A DNA stretch of 64,000 nt from Ptiloglossa arizonensis (lineage: Eukaryota > Arthropoda > Insecta > Hymenoptera > Colletidae), in contig NC_135054.1 in NCBI RefSeq assembly GCF_051014685.1, positions 7,630,001 through 7,694,000 on the forward strand, in the 5' to 3' direction. The translations under genes were made by a program, and so were the position numbers. Of the stretch, positions 12,901 through 25,649 are shown in pieces. The number at the start of each line of letters is the position of its first letter. Within the stretch, counting starts at the first letter, position 1. A model generated the notes under the pieces. That model worked only from the letters and a program-made list of their open reading frames with translations. It was not told where the DNA came from and did not search any database.

Positions 12901-15900
12901 CGCGGTGATGCAACAAACGAGCATTGTATCGCCAACGTTCATTAGAATTGGCGAACATGGCGGTGAAAATTGTTAACAATTCGCGGAGCAACTCGTAGAT
13001 AATGAATAAATTAATACAGTCGGTGGAGCGAGGTCCGTGATATCTAATTGAGAAACGAAATGTACAATGGCTCCAAGTTAACGAGATCACTGAAAAGTAG
13101 TACGGTTCATTAGGCTGACGCATCGTTAATGTTATTTTACACGTGTTCGCGTAATTATTCCTTGTACCGCGAGTGGAAATATGAAAATTCGTTCGAATTT
13201 TCCGAGGAATCCGATATCGTACAATTTAATGCATCTCTGCAAATTCGCGTGCTGATTATATTTATCGAATTGGTATCGTTATGACCGACGTGGAAATTAA
13301 AAAGTAAACGAAGGAAAATTTAATTAAAAGTCCAAAACGTACGTCGACAGATGTTGGACCAATGATACGGAGGATAACGTATTTATCATTTTCATGGTAC
13401 GGACGAAAATTCTGACATTTGCAGCAGTACAGAAAATTACTGAAAATTCGGACCACCGAATTAATCGAGCAAACGTTACAAACGTTCACGTTGAATATCA
13501 TTATTCGGGAGTTCGTAAAAGTTAACACGCGTCTCGGGGAAGCGAGGTTAATGTACCGAGAAACGGGCGCTTGGAATAAAACAGCGAGAAACCGTGTTGA
13601 AAATCATGAGCTGGTGAAAGCAGGGAATGTAAAAAAATGTGTAATGGCTTCCCCAAGATTAACCGAACGAGACGAGACGTTGCGTAACATCCTACCCCTC
13701 GTGCTCGATTCCTTTCTTCGCATCTGCATGACTCTCGGAACAGACTGTTCAAAAAATTCAGCGATTTGTCGAGCGTCAATTGCAGAAACACTTAATCACC
13801 ATACTAACGAGACACATTGTAAATCATTCGCAGAAACGTAAGAAACTGTTCAGGGAGAGTGTTAAGAATTTCTGTGACAATTTTGAAGCTCGAATTTGAA
13901 TTGAGCTTTTGAGAAACTTTAAAGAATATTCTAATTGGTAATCCTTTCGAATGTTTCAGGTTACAGTAAACGAATAGAAAGTTATAGCGGGGGAGAATTG
14001 TTTTATACCAATATCAATGCTTCTTTTCCACCTTCGATTCTTGTATCGACAACAAATCGAATTAATAATGTAACCACAGAAATATAACATGCAACGACGA
14101 ATAGAGAAAGTATGTACTTTAAATTATTACACGTAAATTATATTTTTATAATTTTTTGTATACTTTCCTTTAGGTTTATAATCAGGGTCAGTAGGTAACG
14201 AGTGACTTTACGTTCTGAACTAAGGATTGTTGTCACGGAGGTGAGTGGGAACTCTACACCCAACCGAACTTCAGGTATAAAGTTATTGTTATTCGACCGA
14301 GCCGGGTTAGTATGTCAAGTGAACTGTGTGCGATAAGGTTTACGCAGGTTCTTTGAAAAACTGTTCCAGTCTACGTTTCACTACATTCAACTTCCGGTAA
14401 AAGCGAGGTGAAGAAATGTGTAAAAGTATTTTATCAAGTTATTCAAGAATTAAAAGACAGCAACCAGTGAGAGACAATACTGATGTCAAGGTAGGATGAA
14501 CACTGTGTAATATTCTTTATAAAAATTCACTGTTTAATATTTCAACAATGTATAATATACGAACGTGTATAAAATATTACAGAAATGTAATTAAAAATGT
14601 AAAAGGGCAAATGTTTCTGTGTATCGATCGAATGTAGCATAATTGATACGATAGAGATATAAAAGAAGGTATAATACTGATTCATAGCCAGTCATTAATT
14701 TTTTATACTCACATTTGTTAACATATTTTCGAAGATATCTATCAATGTTCCTACGTGGTACACGTTTATTATTAAGAGATAATGTATGCATCAAATTAAA
14801 TTTGAACGCTCGTCATCGATCCAATTCGTGACTGACGAGAGAATATCCCTGGAGTAATTTGTTTAAAATTAGCGGTTCTTAAAAATGTTCTTTTACAAAA
14901 ATGAAAAAGAATATAGAACCCGAGTCGAACAAAAATAGTCATTTTGTTGAGTATGGAAACAATTATGGAATTTTTCACATATCTCCTTTGTATTAAATTA
15001 AGATGTAGTAATAAATAGTATGTAGAGGTCATGTGTTGTTTATTTGGGACACAATAGTTGTCGATACATCATTTATTATATTTAAAAATGTACTTGTACA
15101 ATATACTAAGCACCGTGATTGCGACTGACGCGCATGTTGTCTTCGATCGTTCAGGAATCTCAGGCATCCCTATTTTTTAGACAATGTTCAAACTGTTAGA
15201 AACGAGCGCTTCGAGGTCCTTGTCTGCTTAACTTCACGGCTCAAGGAACGAGCAGTCGATCGTAAATTATCGACCGTCGCATCCTTGGCTGTCGTTTGAC
15301 GTGTTTCTCACAAGCCTATCGTCTCTGTCTCGATTACGCGTCAACACACTTAATGCCTAAAAGTCTAAGAAAGGTTTTTAGAAAAGAGGCTAACAACAAG
15401 GTATTAAAAATTCATGTTTAATTCTATGAAGATTGATTATATTCTGACATTTTTGTCTGTCCAGAAAGTACTTACAAAAAGTATATTTGTTATTACTTTT
15501 GCATCGTTTTATTTATATTATTGCTTTCTGTTATATAATAAAGTAGGATACGTAAGTAAAGGGTGTATTGAGAAAGGAATCCTGTAATTTAATTCCTTGC
15601 ATAGTTAGAGCATTTGTACTCTAAAAATAATTTACCATATAATATAAATTTATTTAATTATAATGTTACGTCACTCAGTTACACAATCCGTAATTATGCG
15701 ATAAAAGAATTAGTTTAAACAGTTGCGTAATTCAATTCAAATTGATTCAGTGACTTTTCGGTTGTATCACAGCTCCGATTACTCTCATGTTTCGCTTTTT
15801 CTATGTCAAAATGAAAGAGGTTATGAATTATTTAATAGAAATTATTTAATAGAAGTTATACATGACAAAGGGTATGGTCAATTATGTTTACGTTACTGTG

Positions 15901-16369
15901 ATCCATCTTGCCATTAACGCTGTTAACCTTGAGTGTGTGAAATTATTCAAGAAATAAGCTGTTATAGTAATCTTTTTCTGTTTCTATCATTTTGATATTT
16001 TCAAAATCAAAGTTATGATTCGATATAAATGTAAATATAAAATTATACCCAAATGTCGCGTGCCACGTCAGTTTATGACACAACAGGTTCAAACAAATCC
16101 AAATCGATCGAAAGATTGCATTCGTCAAAGGCATGAATTCATTGAACAATCTCTAATAACAATTTGCGACGAATTCGATGATCGAATTACAACAAATATC
16201 CTCAACTAAGTCGGAGTAAACTTTAAAAGAAATTTTGACGATGGTCCCAAAATTGATCAAATAATACCCTTCTTGAAAACTATGATAATTTTCGATAGTG
16301 CTTGATTCAAATTACATACATACGTTCCTCTGTGTAAATTATTGAACCATTGTTAGTAACCACCTAGAC

Positions 16370-16475
16370 GCGGTTGATACGATATTAAACACACATTACA
16401 AAAAACAAAACGGATCAACATAAGCGGTTGATGCGACTTTAAACATTTTCTACATTAAGAAACAAACCCCATGTG
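16370..16475. repeat. Degenerate two-copy tandem repeat, period 54 bp
   Basis: GCGGTTGATACGATATTAAA at 16370 recurs as GCGGTTGATGCGACTTTAAA at 16424. Both are followed by a C/A-rich tail with ACAAAAC or ACAAACC words. Confidence 0.6.
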
Positions 16476-16498
16476 CGATAAAGTCTGATGTATGGATT

Positions 16499-16684
16499 AT
16501 GGAAAGTGCATCCCAAGAGAAAAAGGCAGCGTGGAAAGGTTACAAAGGACGCGAATACAGGCGCGTTAGAATTCGATCTATCGCAAAGAAGCAACTTGCA
16601 TCCGTCGTTCGGTACACGCTAAGCAACCACTGGTTTTCCTGCATTCGTTCTTTACTGTTCCCTCACGCTAAGCACCACCGGTAA
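16499..16684 (+). CDS. Weak candidate: 61-residue basic small ORF
   Basis: ATG lies in a favourable context (A at -3, G at +4). The product is lysine/arginine-rich, with the stretch GREYRRVRIRSIAKK. No known domain is recognised. A second overlapping frame (start at 16492) is also open over the first half, which lowers the case. No splice or polyadenylation support was seen. Confidence 0.15.
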   Translation: MESASQEKKAAWKGYKGREYRRVRIRSIAKKQLASVVRYTLSNHWFSCIRSLLFPHAKHHR

Positions 16685-19079
16685 TGCGCTTCTTGGTGCA
16701 TTAATCTCGACTTGCACACAAGCTCCAAACCCATCCACACGTACACGCCGCGACGTACGGCCGAGCACAATAAAGCTTTGTGTTTAACTCAGCCCTCCCT
16801 AGATTCAACTTGAACTACCACGGAAACGGAACATCTTCCTCGTCGATGCACGTGTTAATTAAAACCATTAGACCTCACATGGACGCGAAATTAATTTCGG
16901 AAACCGTGTTTTTCACCCTTGTGGAAGATTTTAATCGGCGGTGCACGAGATTGCAAATGGAGGCCCATTTTCGTACTCGATGGCAAAGGAAATCGAGATT
17001 ATCTCTTATGGCATTGAGAGCAGTCTATTTTCGTGATAGAAAGAGTTAAATGCACAAATATTTTAATTTACAGTTATGAAGAATACTCGGTGAGAAGAAT
17101 TTTAAACGGTTAATTGTTATTTGACGGGTTTTAGCATTTATTGAGATTCCTTTGTAATTTTGAATGAACGATTTTAATACATTCGAATGAATAAACTTTA
17201 TTTGCAGAATGTACGATATTACAATAATTGTATTCAAATGGAAAATCTACTGATTGCGCACGACGTTGATTTTTCATACGTAGCACAAAAGAAATCAACA
17301 AAATCGTATCAGTAATATTCATTTTTATTAATTAAATGTAAACAGCACGAAGCTTTGAATAATTGATAGAATTGAATTGATTGCTCCTCAGAATGAATTT
17401 ATTTTTCTGTATGATTTCATTATTTCGTTATGTACAGTAAACAAATAATTCCTACTTCTACGCTAGTTTAAGAGTTGAAATTAAAGTTTTCGCGATGAGA
17501 ATGAGTTAAGTATACAATTACGTTCAAAAACAGATTCTCCTCAAGGCAAAAATTTGTTTGAAACAGTTACTTTTTTACGCAGACAACGTTTCCACTGTTC
17601 AACGCGTGTTTCTTGTATAATTTTAATTAACAGACTCCACTGGTGCGGTTTTTAGTGCAAATATTGTATAATATTTACCGTTACGTGTACCAGTTGGGAA
17701 AAAATTCTTTGCAACGTTCGTGAAAATTCTTTGCCGTCGTACAGACATAGAGTTTCGTTTTTAATAAAGAATTCAGAGGACCGAGCTAATAAGAGAATCG
17801 AAAAGTTGTGAACGGGATAATTAATTAAATTTGCTGTTTCGAAATAACGTAGTTCACGTTTATGAGTATATGTAATCTCCGATTGTGCGTAGCCACGAAA
17901 TTCCTTTGTCTCTGTATTTTTCGTACTTAATTCCTTTTAAAACTCTATAATTAAAGTTGATGAAACGAAAAACCAGAAATTATAGAAAAGGACGATCCTT
18001 TGTCCCGAGCAGAATTTTTTTATATCCCGATTTCTAATAAAATTTTTTCCGGGCTTTTGTTTTTGCGCGAAATAGGAAAAAAATGTATCAACGATGGTAA
18101 AATGTATGACACAAAAGCTGGCCGACTTTATGTTATTAGTTCCCTTGAAATAACATTGTTTCTCGAGTGCGTTGCAATAGTACGTCGTATATTTGATAGA
18201 TATTGTACGACGCGGCAAATTTGAATGTTCGCTTGAAAAAAATTGAAAAACATGAGATCACGTTATATACGTTTACTTGTAAATATATTCCGTTCCATTA
18301 TGAAACGGGTATTAGATTTATATCGCAACTTCTTTGAGTATTCCATGCTGTAAACAAACGAATCTGATAACATAGTTTAGAAAAATTTAATTATAACCAT
18401 TTATTCGCTATTTCAGTGGTTACTTCCATCTTCTACATTAGTTACAGTGTGTGTGTATTTATCGATTCCTTATTATGATATATTGATAATATGAATTCAT
18501 TTATAAATGTACAATATTTACATTCGCTTTGATAGTAAATTTCCTATTCGATGTAACAAAAAATGATTGCTTTATCCACTTTAAGGCAATTACGGTTATA
18601 ATCAGGGCATCCAGACTTGATTATTTCGAATTAGTCTTTTTCTTTCACTTACTCAAACTTTATTTAACTTACTGTTCCTATTTATACTAAGATTCACATG
18701 ATAAACAATAATCAAGAAATTCGTAATTATCATAGAATAATTTCCATCTTTTCAATAAAAACTTTAACTATCGTTTAATGTTTGGTCAGATTAAGTGAAT
18801 ATCCTACTTACCGAATTTTATTCAAAGTACTTCATTATTAAAGTATTTTTCATATGAAAATTGTATTCAACCGATACCTAGTAATAATGTACACAACCCT
18901 AAGATTGTACCAATTATAAGCTGAGCATTCGTTCTACACTTGAAAGAGAAAATCATAGATTCGATAATACATTTCCCATTAAAGTGTTACCTTACACTCC
19001 GAGAGCGTAACAATATCTCGCATTCCAACTATATTTACCCGTAGGATAGATTCCAAAATAAACGAGAGAATTGATAAAT

Positions 19080-19690
19080 CGATTTTTCCAGAACGTCAGA
19101 CCGTAGTATCCCCTCGACCGCAGTGCAATTTCGGCGCTTTTGTCATCGTCAAAACTTTCGTGCCGGCAATTCCCTGTTCTCGTAAGTCTCTCGAAATACG
19201 TGCAGGGGCTAGTGTCGTGCGGAGAGATCGCCCCTTGGTTCCCACGAGGTGCCCCCGAAAACACGTAGAATAATCGCTGGCCAGACGTGTGCGTACTTCT
19301 GCAGGTGTTTACAGTGTTCTCGTAGCAACGAAACAGGGGGTGGATCGCCAACGACGTTCCCTGGTCGGCCAGCCACTACCCTCTGAACTCCGTTCCCCCG
19401 CGAACGACGAAACAATTACAACTATGCCCCAACAATTTATAATTCCGCGCTCTCTGCAGTCCTTCCGTCCTCTTTCCCAGTTCGCGGAGGCGCAGTTAAA
19501 CGTTATTACTTCAGCCGTTGTAGATAATTTCCCTCGTTTGTTCGTCGACGTATACAGTCCTGTGTGACAGTGCCGGGGGAAGGGGGTTGGTTGGTGGTGG
19601 TTGACGAATTTGCTCGTGAAACGCCCATGGAACGTGGCGGTGGTTATAATTTGCTGTTAATTCCTGGAAACGGGATCCACGATGGTAGTA
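19080..19690. other. CpG-rich island
   Basis: Overlapping frames on both strands (92-123 codons) and the weak 90-nt exon candidate at its left edge. No protein family was recognised. Confidence 0.4.
19092..19181 (+). CDS. Weak candidate: 90-nt internal exon
   Basis: The segment is bounded by an acceptor TCGATTTTTCCAG and a consensus donor TTCTC|GTAAGTCTC. Its length is a multiple of three. Two of its three frames are open, so the coding frame is undetermined and it may equally be a non-coding exon or chance. It lies at the edge of a CpG-rich island. Confidence 0.17.
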
Positions 19691-22600
19691 GAGAAATCGT
19701 AAACGAGGGTTCGCTCGACATAGGAACGCAGACCAATTGTAATTGTCGTAAAAATTTGTTCAACAAAATGAACAATCCGAGCATCGACGAAAATGTCGGC
19801 CCGTTTTCTAACCGAACGTTTAACCGTCCCGTATACTCAACAGCGGTGATAATTCACGTAGACACAATGACTGCTTTCGCTCGGCTGAATACGGTAGTTA
19901 ATTATTGCACCCGTGGCAATTGCTTTTACGACTGAACTTCATTTTGCGTCGAAATTTCTCGAGTTCATTTTTCATATACCTTTTGTCGGCCATATAGGTT
20001 CCTAGTTCTAACGTAGAAATTATAATAGAGCGTGTTTCTCGCACAGGACTTTTATTATCGTACATACGTGCGTGTGGTTTGATATTCAGTCCTGTGCACG
20101 TCGCGGAGATACCGTGTAATTAGGTAATTTTGTAGAGAATCGATTAGATCGGTGTCTTGTTAATTTTGCACGAACACTGTAATATGTATACGTATGCATT
20201 AGGAATATTAATCGAGCATTTAGCAGAATTGGCAATTCGATGTTAAATATGAAAATTTTATCGGTCACTCGAGCTTTATATCGATTCAATATTTCGGTCC
20301 TCGTTCTAGAACTTTCCCAGAGAAAATAATTAAGACTACCAAATTAAAAATCGTTATTAAATAAGTTTATTTTTTAGTCTCAGTTATTTTCCTCGAATAT
20401 TGAAGGTTAATAATTGAGTAATTGTAAAGAAGTATGAAAGTCAAATTGATGCCTTTCGGTAGTTCTAGTGTTAATATAAAACGTTATCTGACTGCGACGT
20501 CGAGATACAAACACAGTTCGGTTTCTTCTGCTCGCACGTATGTATACGTTATAATACATTTTCATTTCTATAATTAAAATCTATTTCTTCCATTCGAAAC
20601 GTAGAATAAGTAGAATAATTTAAAACACAGCCCAAAGTATGAAAAAATTCCATTCGCCGACAAATCGTGTCTCCATATTAGCTCGTTTGCTGGATCTCTT
20701 AAAATATCATTTTATTTAAATTGGAGATCCCTATTTAATCTTGGGAATCTACCGTATTCTTATGTAAACCGTATGTTCTGCTATATACTTATTCAAACAT
20801 GCAGTTTTACTGTAATCTTATTTAAACAAGAGGTTTTATACTATTCGTGCAAGAATTTAAAATTCTACCGTGTTCGTAGTTAAACTAAAATTATGGCGGT
20901 TGAGAAATGGTTATTCATCTGGTCTCGTAGACGCTTAAACGATTATATATTACCTACGATACATGGAACTTATATTTTCGATACTTCCGAAGAGAGTAAG
21001 AACCGTTTCGATCAATTCGTTACCGCGTCGCGTGTCTTTCCGAGTTTCCGCAGATGCACTTCACAGTACGTTACATACATACGGTTCTTTCGTACAGACG
21101 AAAAGCGATTGGTTCGTGCTTCGTATTATCGAGGTCGAGAAAATCGACCTCGTATTGCTTTTCACTCTGTACTCTCACTTCGAACGGGCTCGTCTTTGAT
21201 GTTTACCGCGAAGAACTTTTTCGGCACGGTAGAGCGTAAGGGAGTTTCGCGATATTGTATCGCTTTCGATTCCGCCAATAAAACGTCGCGTCTAGTTCCC
21301 TACATGTGAAAACACGTCAACAAAGAAACTTCACGTCGACTCCTGGGTTTTATTTGTGAAAGTCAACATCAATTTGCGCATCGCTTCAACGTAGATTTCT
21401 AAAATACTTATGTTCCCGTTTATACATTTAATTGTGCCCAATAGCTACATTAGTTTATATCAAAAAATATAAAATTGTACGTTTTTCGTATTAACATAGA
21501 TCAATTTTGTAATTGTAAAAATTAAAGATCGTTACATACAACTTGGAATGTTATATGAAATTGGTGTCTAATGTTGTGAATATAATTTAATAAATTATTA
21601 TTTTACAAAATATAAGTATAGAAACATGACACGCGAATTGGACATTTTTGGACAAAAGTTCTTTCGGATCAAGTACATTAAAGTATGCAATCGTACTTGA
21701 AATTCTGTAAGAATTCTCTTGCAACAATCTAACATAATATTTTACGATAAGAACAAAATGGGATGATGAGCAGTGTTCTTAGAAAAATCACGACATATAT
21801 ACATCATAATAACAGTTTAAACTGTAGTGAGTAAAGAAGGAAGCGGTTGCATCGTGAAGAGTTATTTTATATGCAACATACGCTCCACTTGGCTGAAATT
21901 TCAATTTTACCTGCGACAAGAAAATGTTCTTAACGTGTAAAGTGGTACAACGTCGTGTCGGAAAAATTCAAACGAGTGATTGAATTGCCCCTAAAATTCG
22001 TGAAATATTTATAACTGTCGCAACGAGTGAAGGAGAGTTATGAAGTTGTATCTTGCAAAAAATTGTTCAGTCAATAGAATGTAAATATTTGGATTATTAT
22101 GTTAAAATTATTTTTAAAATATCGTCAAATACGACGCACGAGCTCTGAACATGGACGTAGGCCGCACCATAAACCACTATCCGCGTTACACTTGAAACAC
22201 TAAACGCTATCAGCCTCTGGAATTTTCCATTTCCAATATCTCGACAACCGACCTTCCATCCCTAACGATTTCCTACCCTCAACGATTTTCCTTTACTATG
22301 TACACCGGGCCTAAAACAGTAACTCTCTAACCTTCGAACCGGTATGATTAAATTTCCGATAGTTACGTTCAAACCATTCTGTTGAACATACTACCGAATC
22401 CTTGATTGTCATAATTTCTCAATAAACTACAGTATCTCACTAACGAGTTTAGTTTTCAGTGTAATTTCATTAAGTTAATTTGTAACCGAAACAATGTATT
22501 CGCGTCATTGCAAGGTACACGACTTTCTTTACCACTTTACCACACTTCTTTCTTTACCACTTAAAAGAATTGTCCGCCTCTCTGGATTAGCTTAAACGTT

Positions 22601-23090
22601 CCTAATTTCTATAATTACCTAAAAACATTGAACGCCATAAAACGAAGTCTCGTTAAAACATACAAATTTCTACAAATTATTTCCATTTCTTGCCGCACTG
22701 CCCTTAAATCGGTCTCAAAATTATTTACAACCCAATATTTTCGTCTATTTAATCTCTGCTTCATCCGTGTAATTCGATGATGCAGTTAGAAAGAAAAACA
22801 GCAACGATAAACTAAAATGTCTCCGTGTCTCCTTTCAAGGTCTTAAGTTGACGAATAAGGAGAAACCTAATATATTTCTAATACCAGTGAAGTTTACAAA
22901 AAAGAAAATAGACACAATTCTTCGCACTTTTCTGTTAACCCAGAACTGTCTACGAGACACGTAATATATTTATCAATCTACTATCAAACCGAAACAAAAT
23001 TTTGCACAAATTTCTCATCATATTTTATTCCCAACGAACTCTACTATTATTGAATTACCAATTCGGATCTCTAGAGTGGTAATTAGTATC
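19691..23090. other. AT-rich stretch with a TCG-rich block
   Basis: A 138-codon frame from ATG at 20893 lies in a block rich in TCG/CGA words in which other frames are also open, so it is probably compositional. Inside it, CGAGGTCGA (21130-21138) and TCGACCTCG (21144-21152) form a perfect 9-bp stem. A CTTTACCACTT-type tandem word occurs near 22520. Confidence 0.4.
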
Positions 23091-23099
23091 GGACGTAAC

Positions 23100-23560
23100 G
23101 ATTGTAACGAAACTGAAATTTGATTAACAAGCTCGACCGAGCGCGAAGACGACGCATCTTTTGAAAGACATGAATCAGGATTTTCTGTACGGAATAAGGG
23201 TTATCGATCAAGCGGGGAATCCGCGAGGATTCCAAAGAAATTCCTGATCCAGATTCCAGAAACTGCGAGAGTAGTGCGCACCCTCGAAAACCGAGAGACG
23301 AGATCGGCCCGGAGTCCAGTAGTAAAGCTCGATATAAATCAGACTGAACCTTCGCTCGAGTTTTAGCTGCACTCTCTGCTCCTCCTTCGGTATCCTTCGT
23401 GTCCATCTTTTTCTTTTGCCCTCTATCTCCACAGTGGCCGCTGTTCTCCGACACGTAATTACGAGCCTTCGGCGAGGAACTTCCGGGTTCCTGTGCTTTT
23501 ACTCCGAGCGTGATTACTCGGCGATCCTTGAGGAAAGGAACGCACGAAATGAAAACCGGA
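23100..23560. other. CpG-rich island
   Basis: GC-rich, with shadow frames on both strands and no consistent splice-bounded exon. Confidence 0.4.
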
Positions 23561-23713
23561 TGATCAAGTGGAAAGTATTGCGTCTTTGTGACTCGTCTGA
23601 ACTTTGTTCCTGCTGGTAAATGCGGGATACAAAGGTGATTCGCGACCGATTAATGATCATTTCGTCGGATTTTTCGTGCACTGTATCGGAGTTGTGTCTT
23701 TATAGTATTTAAG

Positions 23714-23789
23714 GGCAACACTTTAAAGTTGAAATATCGAATTTTTCTGATTTTATACAGAATTGATGTTTCAACATTAAAGTGTTGCC
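23714..23789. other. 76-nt near-perfect hairpin (pre-miRNA-like or MITE remnant)
   Basis: The left arm begins GGCAACACTTTAAAGTTG and the right arm ends CAACATTAAAGTGTTGCC. Pairing 23714-23740 with 23789-23763 gives 24 Watson-Crick pairs, two G-T wobbles and one A-A mismatch in 27 positions. A short upper stem (CTG/CAG) then closes an eight-base loop, ATTTTATA, with a small bulge. The length and stem resemble a microRNA precursor, but the arms match no microRNA I know and the pairing stops abruptly at the base. That abrupt end would equally suit a tiny inverted-repeat transposon. No clear target duplication flanks it. Confidence 0.6.
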
Positions 23790-24404
23790 ATTTTTTTAAA
23801 TTTGAGGATTGTATATATATATTTTTTTTTTAGTTGCAATTGTAACTGTACTAAATTGTGTTTTGTTTCATAATTGTTTCTTTCGAAGTATGTAATACTT
23901 CAAAGAAGTACCTCAATAAATACGTTAAGGTACCTGCCTAGTTTGAAGGTAATACAACAGAAATATAAATAAATGGAAATATGCGATATAACATAAAATT
24001 TCATAATTCAATTGCAAACAAGCGAACGTTTGTTGTTTCGGACAATGAAATTAACGAGGTTTCGCGTGCTTGTACTTTTGAATCAACGACGCGAGTTTTA
24101 TCGGCTATTCTTGAAACTCAGCCATCGGAAGTGAGTCGAAAACAAGGAAGAGGAACCGAGAGAATGAAGGAAATTATTCTACTTTTACGTTCTGCGTGAC
24201 TTCATCATCGTAATCGTGTATCTCTGTACAGTAGGAAACAATAGAAAATGTCTCGCTACGAATGTACGCGTCTGATGAATTCTCATATTGTCGTTGGCAA
24301 CGTAAAATCGTTCAATTTCTGACATTTGATGTTAGAAACATTAATGGATTTGCTATCGATAATGAAAAACTTTAGTGTGCTCGATTAATGACTTTGTAAA
24401 TCTA
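23790..24404. other. AT-rich stretch between the hairpin and the 156-bp duplication
   Basis: It contains a TATATATATA/T-run near 23812 and no recognised gene. Confidence 0.5.
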
Positions 24405-24560
24405 GGTAGAAATAATAAATATAATATGTACAATGTTCTTGCAAGTCTAACGACTGCTTTGTATTTCTTAATAAAAGTGTGCCAGTAGTAATAACAGAAT
24501 AATTGCACATTTAGAAATTTTATTACTAAAATAAATTTCATGTCTTTCCTAAATTCAACG
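24405..24560. repeat. 156-bp direct duplication, copy A
   Basis: This copy runs from GGTAGAAATAATAAATA to CCTAAATTCAACG. It matches 25041-25196 at equal length with only scattered substitutions, so it is a fairly recent duplication 636 bp apart. Identity is highest in the second half (ATAACAGAATAATTGCAC and on). No inverted termini are seen. The minus-strand frames of the two copies differ mainly by amino-acid-changing substitutions, which argues against coding. Confidence 0.85.
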
Positions 24561-25040
24561 TTTGGAAGAAAATAAACGAATTGGATAGAAAATGTTGTAT
24601 CGTTAGTCATTGAATAAAAATTGATAGAAATTAATTAATCGTACTATTTCTATTTTAGGACTGACATATCTAATTGGTTATAAATCTACCAATGAACAGT
24701 CATATTAGTAATAAGTGAAAGTATAAAAATGTATGAAATAATCGTTACAAGTAAATATGAAATCGATAATTTACATTTCAAACTTTGCTGAAAATGTTGG
24801 AATTGTTAAACCAAATTTTATTTGCGCGGGTAAGTAAAAAGAGGCCGTGTTTATTTTTCGAGTCACGAACTTGTTTGCGTTAAAATTCGATTGAAAAACA
24901 ATGTTTGCCTTTCACCGTAACTGTACTTGTAACCAGAGCCAATGTAATTGAAAATTCCAAATAGGTTTCCAGGATAAGAAATATAAATTTAGAATTGCTT
25001 GAAAAATGATAGTTTCCTAACGAAGGTGCAAAACAAGAAA

Positions 25041-25196
25041 GGTCGAAATAATAAAAATAATATGTACAATGTTTTTGCAAATTTAACAACTGCTTTCTGT
25101 TTCTTAATAAAAGTGTGTCGGTAGTAATAACAGAATAATTGCACATTTAGAAATTTTATTACTAAAATAAATTTCATGTGTCTCCTAAATTCAACG
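25041..25196. repeat. 156-bp direct duplication, copy B
   Basis: This is the second copy of the 24405-24560 segment, in the same orientation and of the same length, starting GGTCGAAATAATAAAAA. Immediately downstream the sequence changes to a GC-richer island, so the duplication ends at that boundary. Confidence 0.85.
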
Positions 25197-25199
25197 ATT

Positions 25200-25640
25200 C
25201 TTTAGAAATCCCGAAAACTACTTGGGACTCGTTCTTCGCTATTCCAGGAAAGAGATGATTCTCGATGGTCGTTCGCGAAAACCGGCGCTGGGTAAAAGCT
25301 GAATTAATTAAAAATCCCGTTCGGGTCCTCTCATTGAAACGCGTCCCCGACACCGCTGAAGTTCAATAAACTGGTCACTAATTACACGCGGCGAGAGGAA
25401 TTCGACGATCGTCGAATTATTTGGTCGGAAGTCGAAGGTAGCGGGGAGGGACGTCGCGTTTCGTCCTTCCGGCCGAACGACGATCCCATCTAAGTGATTT
25501 TTAATCGGTCCACTCCATCCCTGGATCAACTGTCGCCCAGCCAGAATCGTCAGTGTTTCCCGGGAAATCCTCTCCAACGACTTCCATTTGCCCTTTCCTG
25601 CTGCGTTCGGCACCTTCTCGCTCTTGGATTTTACTCAAAT
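25200..25640. other. CpG-rich island
   Basis: The minus strand is open for 101 codons, but without a family match or splice pair. Homeodomain-like AATTAATTAA at 25301 lies at its left part. It may be regulatory. Confidence 0.4.
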
Positions 25641-25649
25641 TGGAAAATC

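Larger units (their letters stand above)
12910..19070. other. Long AT-rich, gene-poor stretch
   Basis: It holds the 14-bp palindrome AATTGTTAACAATT (12968-12981) and the 54-bp tandem at 16370. A 25-codon frame from ATG at 14416 (MCKSILSSYSRIK and on) ends at a donor-like AAG|GTAGGA at 14491, too little to call a first exon. A GC-balanced block at 15110-15370 has no open frame of note. Otherwise nothing was recognised. Confidence 0.4.

Noticed and set aside
20893..21309. 138-codon ATG frame
   Set aside because: It lies in TCG/CGA-rich DNA where other plus-strand frames are also open; no family, splice or polyadenylation support.
24353..25177. Similar hydrophobic minus-strand frames in both copies of the 156-bp duplication
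   Set aside because: The similarity comes from the duplication itself; differences are mostly amino-acid changing, so there is no sign of selection on a protein.
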